64,000 nt of DNA from Congeria kusceri (lineage: Eukaryota; Mollusca; Bivalvia; Myida; Dreissenidae), in the NCBI GenBank assembly GCA_027627225.1, contig CM051026.1:2145001-2209000 (forward strand). The letters are read 5' to 3'. Numbering within the stretch: position 1 is the stretch's first letter; every line of letters begins with the position of its first letter. Of this stretch, positions 12,393-38,513 are shown piece after piece. Both the position numbers and the translations under genes were made by a program. The notes beneath the pieces were generated by a model. The model did no database searches. It was not told the DNA's origin and was given only the letters and a program-made list of their open reading frames with translations.

Positions 12393-12530
12393 ATTATAGT
12401 AGTAGCAGTAGTAGTAGAAGTAGAAGTACATGTAGTAGTTGTACCAGTAGTAGTAGTAGTAGTAGTAGTCGTACTTGTAGTAATCGTAGTAGTAGAAGTA
12501 GTAGTAGTACTTGAAGTGGTAGTAGTAGTA
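11817..12530. repeat. (GGT/AGT)n trinucleotide microsatellite
   Basis: About 0.7 kb of interspersed GGT and AGT triplets, grading rightward into purer (AGT)n with AGC and AAT variants. Period 3 keeps several frames open on both strands (poly-Val, poly-Ser, poly-Leu, poly-Tyr); none is a plausible gene. Confidence 0.95.
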
Positions 12531-15470
12531 GTAACAAAAGCAGCAGCTGTTACATAGATATTTACGATATTAGTGACTAAAATTACATTTGTAACTGCTA
12601 ATTACTGAACTCAATGTCAGCAGAGATGTTAGTTAAAAAGTGAGACATACAAATATACATGTACAATGAAATAGTCATGGTTATTTATGATAACAAACAC
12701 AGGTTGTATGTTATAATATTTATACGAAGTAATACCTAAATTGTGTTATGTTTACTGTGTTTTTTATTAACATTGCAATGCATATTCGGAATGGTGAAAA
12801 GTAGGACATAGTACACGAGCATTATAGCTGAAATAGTTATTATCTACGAACAAACTAATTCAAAGAAATGTAGATGTACATGAGCTATATATTTATATTG
12901 TAATATTAGAAATGGAATTTTGAAATAGTCAATGGTTATTCTATAATAACTTAAATGCAAATACTGAAAGATATGCATTTACTAATAAGTTTGTTAATGA
13001 GAAAATGTTGAGCATGTTCCTCGAGTAAGTCATACTGAAGTGGACAATTAACACACACAAGTATAAGGTGTAGGCAATTTAGCGATCAAGTACCGAGATA
13101 AGAACAATTATACCAGCGTTTCTTAAATTATTAGAATGCTATGGATACATCATTTCAAAATTTAATACAGTTGTACAAAGCGTAGTTCATCAACGGTTGC
13201 AAAGGTAACATATTGACGAATTTAATAATAGCTTGGAAGAAAAATTACAAACAAAACTTAAATAATAATAGCGCAACGAAAAGTACAATATCAGTATAGT
13301 TACACACAACGTATTTAGTGATTGACTGTTTTTAAAGAATCCTAACTTGATGTGGCCGTATGTGTGTACCAATTATTAAAAACATGACACCTGTTAAGAA
13401 TTATGTACTTGTCGTAGATTAAATAATGACCAATCTTTAAAAATATCACAGGTTCGACAAATTATCTTCTCACACCTTTGGAAATTAACCTAACAGTCAC
13501 ATCAGTATTAACATCGCAATTAAGTAATACTGTATGCTTAAGAAAAGACAATCAATTACTTGAGCAGGTGAGAAACAGGAGATTAAAGGTAGCTGATGAA
13601 GAAGTACTTAATTTAATGCAATATGCTTTTAACAAACATTTTAACCATAGCATTTAAAGGTGAACGGCCATGTTTTGACATACTTTTGATATTTTGTAGA
13701 TAAAAGTCAGTAGATTACGATGATGCTTATGTAAAATATGAAAATTATTAGTTTGATGCTTAAAACGATGATTTTGTTCATCGGCAATTTCCGTACGCCG
13801 CTCGGTAATTTCCCCCGCCATTTTCTTGATGACGTAGTTAAATCCCAACGCTCCATTAATAAGATAGGTCGCCATTATTACTTACTAAATTTCTTTAACA
13901 AAAATTGGCATTTCAACAATTCTTTTATGACAATATTATGTTTTTAGGTATTGTAAGTCGCGGTGTTTGCATTTAACATGTCACAACAGCTATTTAAAAT
14001 GAATTTTATCGTATTTAAACAACGTCTTGCGGGACGAGTAAATGACAATTAACACATGCATCATTTATAAGTAGTTTATGCCAAATGTTATTACTTACCT
14101 TTTCGTTGATCGTCAATCTAGCTTATCCATAATTATTTTGATTCGTTTATATTTCCATACAAGTATAATAATAAAGAAGTAATATTTAAAATAGAAAACT
14201 CCCATCACTTTTTAGACAGTTCACAATCGTATGTTTGGTAGTTAATCCTCTTAGTTGTTTATGTTGCTCATTTATATTAATTTTTTATAAACCGATTATT
14301 ATTTAACCGTTGCATTTTTCACTTTCAACTATATTCAAGATGTCAGTTTTTACAGTCGATGTGTCATCATGCATTGAATGAACGGCAGTTTGTATACGAC
14401 CCCTTATTATGTCATGTGACAAACAGGATGTTGTTTTGATAATTGGATACCTCTCTTACAAATGCGCGAGAACGGTTTCACAGTTTCCTAAGTGTAATGA
14501 CTATAATTATTAGCATCGATAAAAGAAATATGTACGTGCAGTGAAAGTTTATGAATGTGAAGTATGTATGTGTCTTTTTTCAATTTGTCATGCACTTTAA
14601 CTAAAAAACATATCAATTTCATGATGTTTCACATAGAACAAGCATATGAATGTGATAGCAACAGGCTGTATATTATTACATTAACATCGTCCTTTACAAT
14701 CTTGTACAATTTTATTAGACGGGCTTCTTATGTAGCCATAAATCTGAATTATCTACAACAGTTATATTGAACTAATTAAGTAATAGGGCTTTGAAAAACA
14801 TTAAAACAATTCATGAAAAATGCTGTTGTTTTTTATTATCCTTTGACTACGTTTACAACAAACGCTGAATTTTCTTTATTTCTTACTGTTTGATTTTAAA
14901 GATAGTTGAATTTAAATTGCCAATGCATAAGGCTGAACTACTGCAACACATCAGATTACGTATAAGTCAAGTCTAAACCTATCAACCAATCAGCAATCAG
15001 GATTTGCCATGCCCACAACTTGTCAAACCTTCATATTACTTTTGACACGTTATTGTGTAGGAATACACAGGATATTGTCATCGTTGTTTGTCAGGGCCAT
15101 AAAGTGTATGATCGCGGTTGTGGTTACAACAGGAAGCCCAGACTACTAAGGATCCATTTCCATTGATCTCAAAGTTAAAATATTGTTATCATTTGTATAG
15201 TACTGGTAAGTTGATTACACAAAGTGGTACTGAGTAAACGATCCCTACAGCAGATGTCTAAGACGAAGAAAGTAAGGACAATGTGTAGTCTATTTTTATG
15301 AAATGTAGCCAAATACTTACATTGTAATATGTTTTTATAACCTACATTTATCTGACACGTCCTACTTAATATAAATTATGTCTTAGGTTATTGTAACTTA
15401 ATGAAATAACGCGAGTTTTGAAGTAATTTGTACAGTCTATATATAAAGCAATTAACGCGTTGGGAAGAAT
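12531..15470. other. AT-rich intergenic or intronic DNA
   Basis: No convincing exon on either strand. The stretch 13655-13880 is more GC-rich, with two near-identical CGGCAATTTCCGTACGC- and CGGTAATTTCC-type motifs, and may be an interspersed repeat; no second copy is present here to prove it. Confidence 0.4.
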
Positions 15471-15472
15471 AT

Positions 15473-15502
15473 ACGTCACTTCCGGTTTGAAACAAAATGG
15501 CG
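15473..15502. promoter_or_regulatory. Promoter-like cluster: CRE half-site, ETS and YY1-type motifs
   Basis: ACGTCACTTCCGG (15473-15485) combines a CRE half-site and an ETS site (CCGGAAGT on the minus strand). AAAATGGCG (15494-15502) matches the YY1 consensus. These motifs co-occur in animal housekeeping promoters. No transcript start or first exon can be assigned nearby, so function is inferred. Confidence 0.3.
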
Positions 15503-15720
15503 TAACGATACAAATATGCGCAAAATCATATTCTCTTTTATGCTATTCTCGCTTATAAAAGCGTTATTTATGAAAACTGATACGAGAAGTTGATTTGTTA
15601 TGACTAAAACTATTTCTAAAGAATAAATAACCTTTGTTAGAAGCGTTGCCTTTCACCTTTAAAAATCTTTGAAATATCTAAATGTATTTAGTTATTCCAT
15701 ACCTAACATAAAGAATTATG

Positions 15721-15862
15721 TAAAATAAAATAAAATAAAATAAAATTAAATAAAATTAAATTACATTTAATAAAATTTAATAAAATTTAACACAAGTTAA
15801 TACAATTTAATAAAATTTAATAAAATTTAATGAACAAATAAGCAAATAAATAAATGAATACA

Positions 15863-15941
<79 letters not shown>

Positions 15942-15942
15942 A
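15721..15942. repeat. (TAAAA)n then (AAAT)n microsatellites
   Basis: Pentanucleotide TAAAA/TTTAA units to about 15835 pass into a clean AAAT tetranucleotide run, which abuts the long ACAT array. Confidence 0.95.
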
Positions 15943-17043
15943 TACATACATACATACATACATACATACATACATACATACATACATACATACATACATA
16001 CATACATACATACATACATACATACATACATACATACATACATACATACATACATACATACATACATACATACATACATACATACATACATACATACATA
16101 CATACATACATACATACATACATACATACATACATACATACATACATACATACATACATACATACATACATACATACATACATACATACATACATACATA
16201 CATACATACATACATACATACATACATACATACATACATACATACATACATACATACATACATACATACATACATACATACATACATACATACATACATA
16301 CATACATACATACATACATACATACATACATACATACATACATACATACATACATACATACATACATACATACATACATACATACATACATACATACATA
16401 CATACATACATACATACATACATACATACATACATACATACATACATACATACATACATACATACATACATACATACATACATACATACATACATACATA
16501 CATACATACATACATACATACATACATACATACATACATACATACATACATACATACATACATACATACATACATACATACATACATACATACATACATA
16601 CATACATACATACATACATACATACATACATACATACATACATACATACATACATACATACATACATACATACATACATACATACATACATACATACATA
16701 CATACATACATACATACATACATACATACATACATACATACATACATACATACATACATACATACATACATACATACATACATACATACATACATACATA
16801 CATACATACATACATACATACATACATACATACATACATACATACATACATTCATACATACATACATACATACATACATACATACATACATACATACATA
16901 CATACATACATACATACATACATACATACATACATACATACATACATACATACATACATACATACATACATACATACATACATACATACATACATACATA
17001 CATTCATACATACATACATACATACATACATACATACATACAT
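15943..17043. repeat. Very long (ACAT)n microsatellite, about 1.1 kb
   Basis: Roughly 275 tandem ACAT units. I see only two substitutions (A to T, near 16852 and 17004), both in the right-hand part. Because four does not divide by three, all three minus-strand frames read the same Met-Tyr-Val-Cys cycle; these are not genes. Such purity implies very recent expansion or homogenisation, and the assembled length may not equal the true length. Confidence 0.97.
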
Positions 17044-17100
17044 TAATACATAAATAAAGAAATAAATATATAAATAATAAATAATAAATAATAAATAAAT
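17044..17100. repeat. (AAAT)n flank of the microsatellite
   Basis: Degenerate AAAT/AATA units mirror the left flank of the ACAT array. Confidence 0.8.
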
Positions 17101-17129
17101 ACTGCCTTTTAAGTGGATTATAATTTATA

Positions 17130-17310
17130 GTAAGCCACGCCCCATTATCGCTTACCAAGGAAAACTGGTGGTAGTTTAAAACAGATTCATAAGCCCCGCC
17201 CTTTCACCGCTTTTTATTAGCTAACACCGCCTTTGAGCGACTGCGCATGCGTAGCGAGTAATCGTTAAAGTTAGCGTTGGCGCTGAAAAGCGGTGAATTA
17301 CGTAATTCAG
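17130..17310. promoter_or_regulatory. GC-rich promoter-like patch with NRF-1 and GC-box motifs
   Basis: In otherwise AT-rich DNA this patch holds GCCCCGCCC (17193-17201), CACGCCCC (17136 region), the NRF-1-like palindrome TGCGCATGCG (17242-17251) and a 14-bp perfect palindrome GAATTACGTAATTC (17295-17308). The pattern resembles a CpG-rich animal promoter. It could equally be a GC-rich interspersed repeat; no first exon is visible. Confidence 0.35.
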
Positions 17311-17639
17311 CGGTTGAAAAGGGATGAAAAACGCAGAAAAACGTTTAAACGGGTGAACACGGTTTAAAACGTATTTTATTTGCGATTCTTTACCGATTAA
17401 TCGCAGAACACAATCGCTGACCATACTGTATTATGTATTATTTACTAATGTTATGATAGTAGTAAGACAGACAATAATCCATAAAGCAACAATATCGCGT
17501 TTAGTCAGCTGCATATGCATCTGTCTTTAGTTACATAATTATTTCTACGTACATTAAGACATTACTTACCAGTTTTAGTTTATAAGGTACAATTAAGCCA
17601 TGCTGTATTTGTTCATTGATTTAAGAAAAAAAGCTGTGT

Positions 17640-18047
17640 TTCTAATACGATTTACGATACAATGGATTGACATATTTAAATAATTATTGGTACACATGTG
17701 TAGGATCATAAAATACAGGTCAAGTTTGACGTTGGTAACAAACCACTAAATTTTGATGCAGTTATGGCCCCCCTTTTTGACTTAAATTCCCTAAAAACAT
17801 GGACAACAACTAATGAAAGGCTTCACATATTTAACTTATTTTTGGTACATAGGTGTAACATCATAAAATACAAATCAAGTTCAACTTTGGCTACAAACCA
17901 CTTAATGTTGACAGACTTATGGCTCCTATTGAAATTAAATTTTTCCAAATACACTGTTGACCATTCCCAAATTAAAGCATTCTCTCTCTGTCCATTTCTT
18001 TCGAATGGATGCCATAGTTTTGCGACAAGGTCATATTGTGGGGGTAT
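17640..18047 (+). mobile_element. 5'-truncated copy of the ATACCCCCACAA element
   Basis: About two and a half monomers matching those at 7.6-8.4 kb (GGTACACATGTGTAGGATCA, CAAACCACTAAATTTTGA, GTTATGGCCCCC), then the same distinctive right end (GCATTCTCTCTCTGTCCATT, TCGAATGGATGCCATAGTTT) and the terminal repeat TTGTGGGGGTAT at 18036-18047. The left terminal repeat is missing. Confidence 0.75.
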
Positions 18048-18790
18048 ATCAGTCACGCATGTGACAATTCTAGTTTTTCGGTATTCGGGAATGCTTGTAA
18101 TTGAAGAAGAGAATGACGTACATTGGACTATATAAATAAAAAGAAAAACATGCAGTTGATTAACTTATTAAAAAGTTATAAGCACTATAACGACTCCATT
18201 ATGCGTGCAGTTATTTCTATATAATACGTCGAATCGTTTAATAAATTTCCAAGTTTGCATGTTATATGACTTGAAGTTAATCAAAACGTATGCGATCAAA
18301 TTTCTTTATAAATTGAAAATATTGTTTTTTTTTCACAACAACAAGGTACACCAACTTTGGGTTGCTATTAATTTAACTTTGCATGTATGTGTCCTTCGAA
18401 TAGTTCTCTGCTACTCTGGTTTACATCCATCTATTGAGTAATAAAATGGTGATTATATTTAATTTGGCACGTTGCAAACACTCTTTGAAAGCCCATCGAC
18501 TGATTTGTAGCGCAAATGATTACAAGCACGTTCACTTACATTTAAGCTCGGATATTTCTATCACATGCTTATATATAATCATCCAAACAAAACATGTACG
18601 CATTGTGGTAATTCATTACCACCATTTTAACGTAGTTGTCAGCTATAATTTATATTTTATTAATCGACTTAATTAAAGATATAGTTATAGGCATCTAAAG
18701 CAATATTTAATTATTGTTTTCTGTATTGAAGTAGGCATAGTTCTAAATGCCATAATCAACACGTTAAATAATATATTCTACAGTTATGTA
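18048..18790. other. Upstream flank of the main gene
   Basis: AT-rich, with no recognised exon or repeat. It may contain the promoter or a non-coding first exon of the gene starting at 18908, but no clear TATA box, initiator or splice donor stands out. Confidence 0.35.
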
Positions 18791-18907
18791 AATGCTCGTT
18801 TACTTGTATGCGTTTCTTTCATTACCAGTTTGACGTCTTCGATCCGTGACCTGCATTTCGACAGTTGTCCTCGACATCCATAACGAGGCGCTTACAACAC
18901 ACACACC

Positions 18908-32471
<13,564 letters not shown>

Positions 32472-33278
32472 GGTGCATTAACATAAACTACAGGAAAAAA
32501 CATAAATATAAAAATACAGGATGTCTGAACATCAATGTGTTTACATTCACCTTGTAGTAGTTGAAAAACAGAGAACCTGTTAAAGACATAGTTTAACCCT
32601 TCTTTATATGAACCCCTAAAATCTGTACTCGTGTATATTGTCACCCGTCTGAGATAAATTCACTGCTGAAGTAACGGGATAATTAGATAACCGTTTGATT
32701 ATCACCAAAGTGTGACTGACAGCACGTTACTTATTTTATATCGCATTGTTGTTGAATTCCATATATTTTATTGTAATTTATCTATTTAATGCGATACACT
32801 GCGATATATAATACTATGCTATTTTTGTATTTTTGTATTTTTGTTTGATTACGATACAATGGGATAAATGATGTTGACATGTTTTATTTTTAATTTGCAA
32901 ACACATACTTTTATATTAAATATTTGCTTGTTTAGTGAGTGCACCAGTTTTATATGTCAAAGATTTACATTGAACACCAGATGGTTTATTAGGTATTATG
33001 TACATGTTTATCATTACTTATATGCTTTTCAGTGAAATATCGAATTTTACTGGTGAAATAAAATTTTATATTTTCACTGTTGATGCAGCGAAAAAATAAA
33101 ATTTTATGTCTTCACTGCAGTAAAAATATAACATAAAACGGACTATGTTTTTATAAACAGCATCGTTTTCATTAAACACAATATACAATTCGACAAAATT
33201 ATGATTTAGCGACAATGATTGACAAAACATGGCACTTTTGTCGACCATATTAACGAGTGGCAGTTTTGGAATCATTTA
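32472..33278. other. 3' flank of the main gene
   Basis: AT-rich; no further exon. A candidate AATAAA signal lies at 33057-33062. Confidence 0.45.
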
Positions 33279-33300
33279 TGACGTCATTTTTATGACGTCA
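33279..33300. promoter_or_regulatory. Two perfect CRE palindromes
   Basis: TGACGTCA occurs at 33279-33286 and again at 33293-33300, six bases apart. This matches the CREB/ATF consensus. It may be regulatory or part of a repeat; no adjacent gene start is seen. Confidence 0.3.
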
Positions 33301-33382
33301 TAATACACGAACTTGTGACGTTTAAGCATACCTCGCACAATTTTATTTATTTATTGCCCAAAAGCATAAAATAAAAAGAAAA

Positions 33383-33503
33383 TTTGTTGATTTCGGTGTA
33401 AGATTGTATTTTATTTCACTCGTGATCGTAGGCAATCGTGAAAATATCATTTTCTATGAACACTCCTAAAGTAAAATACGATCTTAAACCAAAATCAACA
33501 AAT
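33383..33503. mobile_element. Small inverted-repeat element (MITE)
   Basis: Arms of about 31 bp (33383-33413 and 33472-33503) begin TTTGTTGATTT and pair with few mismatches around a 58-bp centre. No coding capacity. Target-site duplication not established. Confidence 0.65.
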
Positions 33504-33661
33504 ATCTTCTATATATATATTTGGGCCAATTGTATATTGCTTCAAATAAAAAGACGCAAATTAGTGTGTGAAACATTAGTGAAGATTTTGTTGGTGTTTT
33601 ATTATCGGTAATAGTTTTATTGGATGTGTTTGTAATTTGGATGTTTTTATATTTTATACAA

Positions 33662-33966
33662 GGTCCGTATTCACCAACCCATTCTTAACATTAAGACGTA
33701 AGATAAAGACAATGTTTAAAACTGTTCTGTTCTAAGAAGGCTGTAAATTTGAATCTTACTTGGTGTTCGCCATGTATAAGTATAGCACACTTTATTAAGA
33801 AAGATTTGTTTATAAAATATGCGATATTGTTACTAACAATTGTGCGAGCACACAAGTATTTGTCTGGAGTCTAGGTCTAGTCTTAATTCTGAAATCTAGG
33901 AGTTGTACGAATACGGCGAATCTTAATAGTTGGGCAGTCTGAGGAATTACCACGAATACGGGCCCG
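33662..33966. mobile_element. Probable MITE of the GGGCCCGTATTC family, with exon 7 scrap
   Basis: The left end GGTCCGTATTCAC (33662-33674) and GAATACGGGCCC (33954-33965) form an inverted pair like the ends of the element at 38.25 kb. Just inside the right end, 33921-33948 is identical over 28 bp to part of exon 7 of the main gene (30277-30304). The similarity resumes outside the end (TATTCCCAA), so the order of events is unclear. Confidence 0.5.
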
Positions 33967-34510
33967 CTATTCCCAATGATAACGTGTTGGACTCTTTGCA
34001 CAAGTGTTTAACTACAAGTACTGATACATATATTTGTAACTGACAATTGAACGTATTATTCGCGGTTCCCAAACTATGATAAATCACGTCAACATTTTTT
34101 TTATTTGTTTCATGTTTTGTCTTATGTTTTGTATTTTGTTTACTAGTTGTACTACGTGGATAACACATGATTGTAAAGATACATTGAACGTATCAGAATT
34201 GTAACAATATATTAATTACGTTATATGCATTAATTTACTATGAATTGGATAACATACTGCGCAGTGCTTTGCTGCCCATTATCTCGAATTCATAACTATG
34301 ATTATTGTAAAAATGTTTCTCTATATATGGCGGAGGGTGATCTATATAGTCATTGTTTTCATGAAATATTTGGTGAATATATTTGAAGGTTTAATAAACA
34401 CATCAGCAAATGTTTAGTTTGACATAAGGCAATGATCATTTTGTTCCAACAAAAGTGGAATATACATTATACATCGTCCCATTGAAAGAACGTTCGATCA
34501 GCATATGTAA
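33967..34510. other. AT-rich gap
   Basis: Nothing recognised between the MITE and the minisatellite. Confidence 0.45.
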
Positions 34511-36806
34511 AAACAGGCTAATGTCACCTTCTGCCTCTCTCAAACAGGCTATTAGCACCTTCTGCCTCTCTCAAACAGGCTAATAGCAACTTATGCCTCT
34601 CTCAAACAGGCTAATAGCACCTTCTGCCTCTCTCAAACAGGCTAATAGCACCTTATGCCTCTCTCAAACAGGCTAATATCACCTTCTGCCTCTCTCAAAC
34701 AGGCTAATAGCACATTCTGCCTCTCTCAAACAGGCTAATAGCACCTTCTGCCTCTCTCAAACAGGCTGATAGCTTCTGCATCTCTCAAACAGGCTAATAG
34801 CACCTTCTGCATCTCTCAAACAGGCTAATAGCACATTCTGCCTCTCTCAAACAGGCTAATAGCACCTTCTGCCTCTCTCAAACAGGCTAATATCACCTTC
34901 TGCATCTCTCAAACAGGCTAATAGCACCTTCTGCCTCTCTCAAACAGGCTAATAGCAACTTCTGCCTCTCTCAAACAGGCTAATAGCACCTTCTGCCTCT
35001 CTCAAACAGGCTAATAGCACCTTCTGCCTCTCTCAAACAGGCTAATAGCACCTTCTGCCTCTCTCAAACAAGCTAATAGCACCTTCTGCCTCTCTCAAAC
35101 AGGCTAATAGCACCTTCTGCCTCTCTCAAACAGGCTAATAGCACCTTTTGCCTCTCTCAAAAAGGCTAATAGCACCTTCTGCCTCTCTCAAACAGGCTAA
35201 TAGCACCTTCTGCCTCTCTCAAACAGGCTAATAGCACCTTCTGCCTCTCTCAAACAGGCTAATAGCACCTTCTGCCTCTCTCAAACAAGCTAATAGCACC
35301 TTCTGCCTCTCTCAAACAGGCTAATAGCACCTTCTGCCTCTCTCAAACAGGCTAATAGCACCTTCTGCCTCTCTCAAAAAGGCTAAAAGCACCTTCTGCC
35401 TCTCTCAAACAGGCTAATAGCACCTTCTTCCTCTCTCAAACAGGCTAATAGCACCTTCTGCCTCTCTCAAACAGGCTAATAGCACCTTCTGCCCTCTCAA
35501 ACAGGATAATAGCACTTTCTTCCTCTCTCAAACAGGCTAATAGCACCTTCTGCCTCTCTCAAACAGGCTAATAGCACCTTCTGCCTCTCTCAAACAGGCT
35601 AATAGCACCTTCTGCCACTCTCCAACAGGCTAATAGCACCATCTGCCTCTCTCAAACAGGCTAATAGCACCATCTGCCTCTCACAAACAGGCTAATAGCA
35701 CCTTCTGCCTCTCTCAAACAGGCTAATAGCACCTTCTGCCTCTCTCAAACAGGCTAATAGCACCTTCTGCCTCTCTCAAACAGGCTAATAGCACCATCTG
35801 CCTCTCTCAAACAGGCTAATAGCACCTTCAGCCTCTCTCAAACAGGCTAGTAGCACCTTCTGCCTCTCTCAAACAGGCTAATAGCACATTCTGCCACTCT
35901 CAAACAGGCTATTAGCACCATCTGCCTCTCTCAAACAGGCTAATAGCACCATCTGCCTCTCTCAAACAGGCAAATAGCGCCATCTGCCTCTCTCAAACAG
36001 GCTAATAACACCTTCGGCCTCTCTCAAACAGGCTAATAGCACCTTCTGCCTCTCTCAAACAGGCTAATAGCACCTTCTGCCTCTCTCAAACAGGCTAATA
36101 GCACCTTCTGCCACTCTCCAACAGGCTAATAGCACCATCTGCCTCTCTCAAACAGGCTAATAGCACCATCTGCCTCTCACAAACAGGCTAATAGCACCTT
36201 CTGCCTCTCTCAAACAGGCTAATAGCACCTTCTGCCTCTCTCAAACAGGCTAATAGCACCTTCTGCCTCTCTCAAACAGGCTAATAGCACCATCTGCCCC
36301 TCTCAAACAGGCTAATAGCACCTTCAGCCTCTCTCAAACAGGCTAGTAGCACCTTCTGCCTCTCTCAAACAGGCTAATAGCACATTCTGCCACTCTCAAA
36401 CAGGCTATTAGCACCATCTGCCTCTCTCAAACAGGCTAATAGCACCATCTGCCTCTCTCAAACAGGCAAATAGCGCCATCTGCCTCTCTCAAACAGGCTA
36501 ATAGCACCTTCTGTCTCTCTCAAACAGGCTAATAGCACCTTCTGCCTCTCTCAAACAGGCTAATAGCACCTTCTGCCTCTCTCAAACAGGCTAATAGCAC
36601 CTTCTGCCTCTCTCAAACAGGCTAATAGCACCTTCTGCCTCTCTCAAACAGGCTAATAGCACCTTCTGCCTCTCTCAAACAGGCTAATAGCACCTTCTGC
36701 CTCTCTCAAACAGGCTAATAGCACCTTCTGCCTCTCTCAAACAGGCTAATAGCACCTTCTGCCTCTCTCAAACAGGCTAATAGCACCTTCTGCCTCTCTC
36801 AAAGCA
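34511..36806. repeat. 31-bp minisatellite, about 74 copies
   Basis: Unit: AAACAGGCTAATAGCACCTT followed by CTGCCTCTCTC. Variants (ATC for TTC, CACATT, AGGCAAATAGCGCC, CCACTCTCC) mark sub-blocks. A set of 16 monomers is repeated with a 496-bp offset (for example CCACTCTCC at 35615 and 36111, and CAAATAGCGC at 35971 and 36467), showing higher-order duplication. No spacers, so not a CRISPR array. Confidence 0.97.
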
Positions 36807-37739
36807 CGATATTTGCTGCCTAAATGCATATTTTTATAAAGTTTTTACCAAGCCTAAGGTTAAGAATGTGGCGTGGCTTCAGACTGGTTTAAACCACATC
36901 GACTTGCATTAAAAAGTGTTTTGGCGTAGATATTTTTATTGTTGCCTTTTTAAGTTAATCAATTTTAATATTTGTGTTTATTGTATATTGTATTTTCACT
37001 TATCATGAACTGTTATCTTTTTATTTACTTAATCGAACTAGCATTGCCCTCTTACATTGACATTGTTAGGTAAACCTAATTAACTGTGTGATCACGGTTT
37101 TGTACATTTTTACATCTCAAAAAGGCGAGATCAGCAAAATAACATCGTTAAATACATGTTATTGCGACATATAAAATTGCGAACTGGAATACATTCTGAT
37201 TGATAGTTTTTCCAACAATTAAATTTAATGTAGATTATTTGTTCAAAACTTAATGTCGGGTTGAAATTGTTTGCGAAACTTTAAACACATACTCAAACTG
37301 TTTTCTGATCTAGTTTTTCACACATCTACATATTCATTTTGATTGATATATTTTCTGCTTGTGTTATTGATACTATTTTCAATTTCATTCTGTGTACATG
37401 TAATCATATTATATTTTATGATATCATAGTGTGAAATTTTATTAATATTTTATACTGTAGAATTCTGCATTGTTTTGAACAGTAATGAAATAAAATAAAT
37501 GTTTGGCAAAATATATTCATAGTTGAAAATAGTCTATGAAAGTTGACGTCAACACACTCATCTATTAATTGATAATATTTTTAACTTCATTTAATCACAT
37601 TCTATTGTATAATTGTTGTACATAATATAAACTGTATATATTAAAATAACGCTATGTGTGTGGATGTGTAAACATGCTAAATTCCAATGAAAATACTACG
37701 ATACCTAATACCTAAATACAACATATACGAATGTGATTT
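36807..37739. other. AT-rich gap
   Basis: No gene or clear repeat. Confidence 0.45.
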
Positions 37740-38250
37740 GTATAAATAAACTGTGCCGAAGCTTATTTGTGCAGGTGTGTATGGATTTATGAATGGTATT
37801 CTTATTCGTGTGTTAATTTCATAATAGCACATGCGTGTAACCTTGAAGTTTTTAAATGGTTATTTTGGAATTTAATTTCTACTTTATTTTAATTTTTTAA
37901 GTGTATGATTTCTGAGTTGTGTTTGCCGTGATGAAATATTTTGTAGTGACCACAAATAATTTGCCTCTAAATGATGTTATGACTTTTCTCATAAGCGTTA
38001 ATAGATTGAGGATGTTATTAAAATTGCATTTATTTTGTGTTACGTTGATGATGCATTTTACCTTTGAACATATTGTGTTTATTTGTGAGAGTTTTACTTT
38101 TAAACTTGATTTTCTGTACTTTTCTATTGTCGTATATTCTTTATCGTACTTGAAGACGAGTCATCCAATTGAATTACTCAACAAAATTATGTACATCATT
38201 GTTAAATGTGTTTGGAGACGTATCAGTGCCTAGTAACATTTTATAGATCA

Positions 38251-38513
38251 GGGCCCGTATTCACGAAGCTCCTTAGGGAAAGCCTAAGTAAATTTCTTAA
38301 ATTCAGAAAATTCCTTAAGTCTCTGGCTGTTTTACGTACAGGTCTATTTACATTTAAATGTTTTTAACTAGTTAACATTGCTTAAATGTTTGGTATTATA
38401 CCATTTTGTCATTATATATCATTGGATTTCACGTAGAAAATTTGATATAAAATTTTCACTTAAGTACAACTTAATTTAAGATTTCCCTTAGGAGCTTTAT
38501 GAATACCAGCCCA
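38251..38513. mobile_element. MITE with GGGCCCGTATTCACGAAGC ends
   Basis: Terminal inverted repeats of about 31 bp (38251-38281 and 38482-38513) pair with few mismatches, around an AT-rich centre without coding capacity. This is one of two elements inserted in copy 1 of the duplicated block. Confidence 0.75.

Noticed and set aside
11805..12514. Poly-Val, poly-Leu/Tyr and poly-Ser open frames
   Set aside because: Trinucleotide microsatellite; no start, splice or composition evidence for coding.
15807..17158. Open frames of up to 443 codons encoding a Met-Tyr-Val-Cys cycle
   Set aside because: Direct product of the ACAT tetranucleotide array; all three frames read the same cycle.
17764..18135. 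123-codon plus-strand frame
   Set aside because: Lies entirely within the truncated copy of the ATACCCCCACAA element.
34511..36806. CRISPR-like regular array
   Set aside because: Continuous 31-bp monomers with no unique spacers, in a eukaryotic genome.
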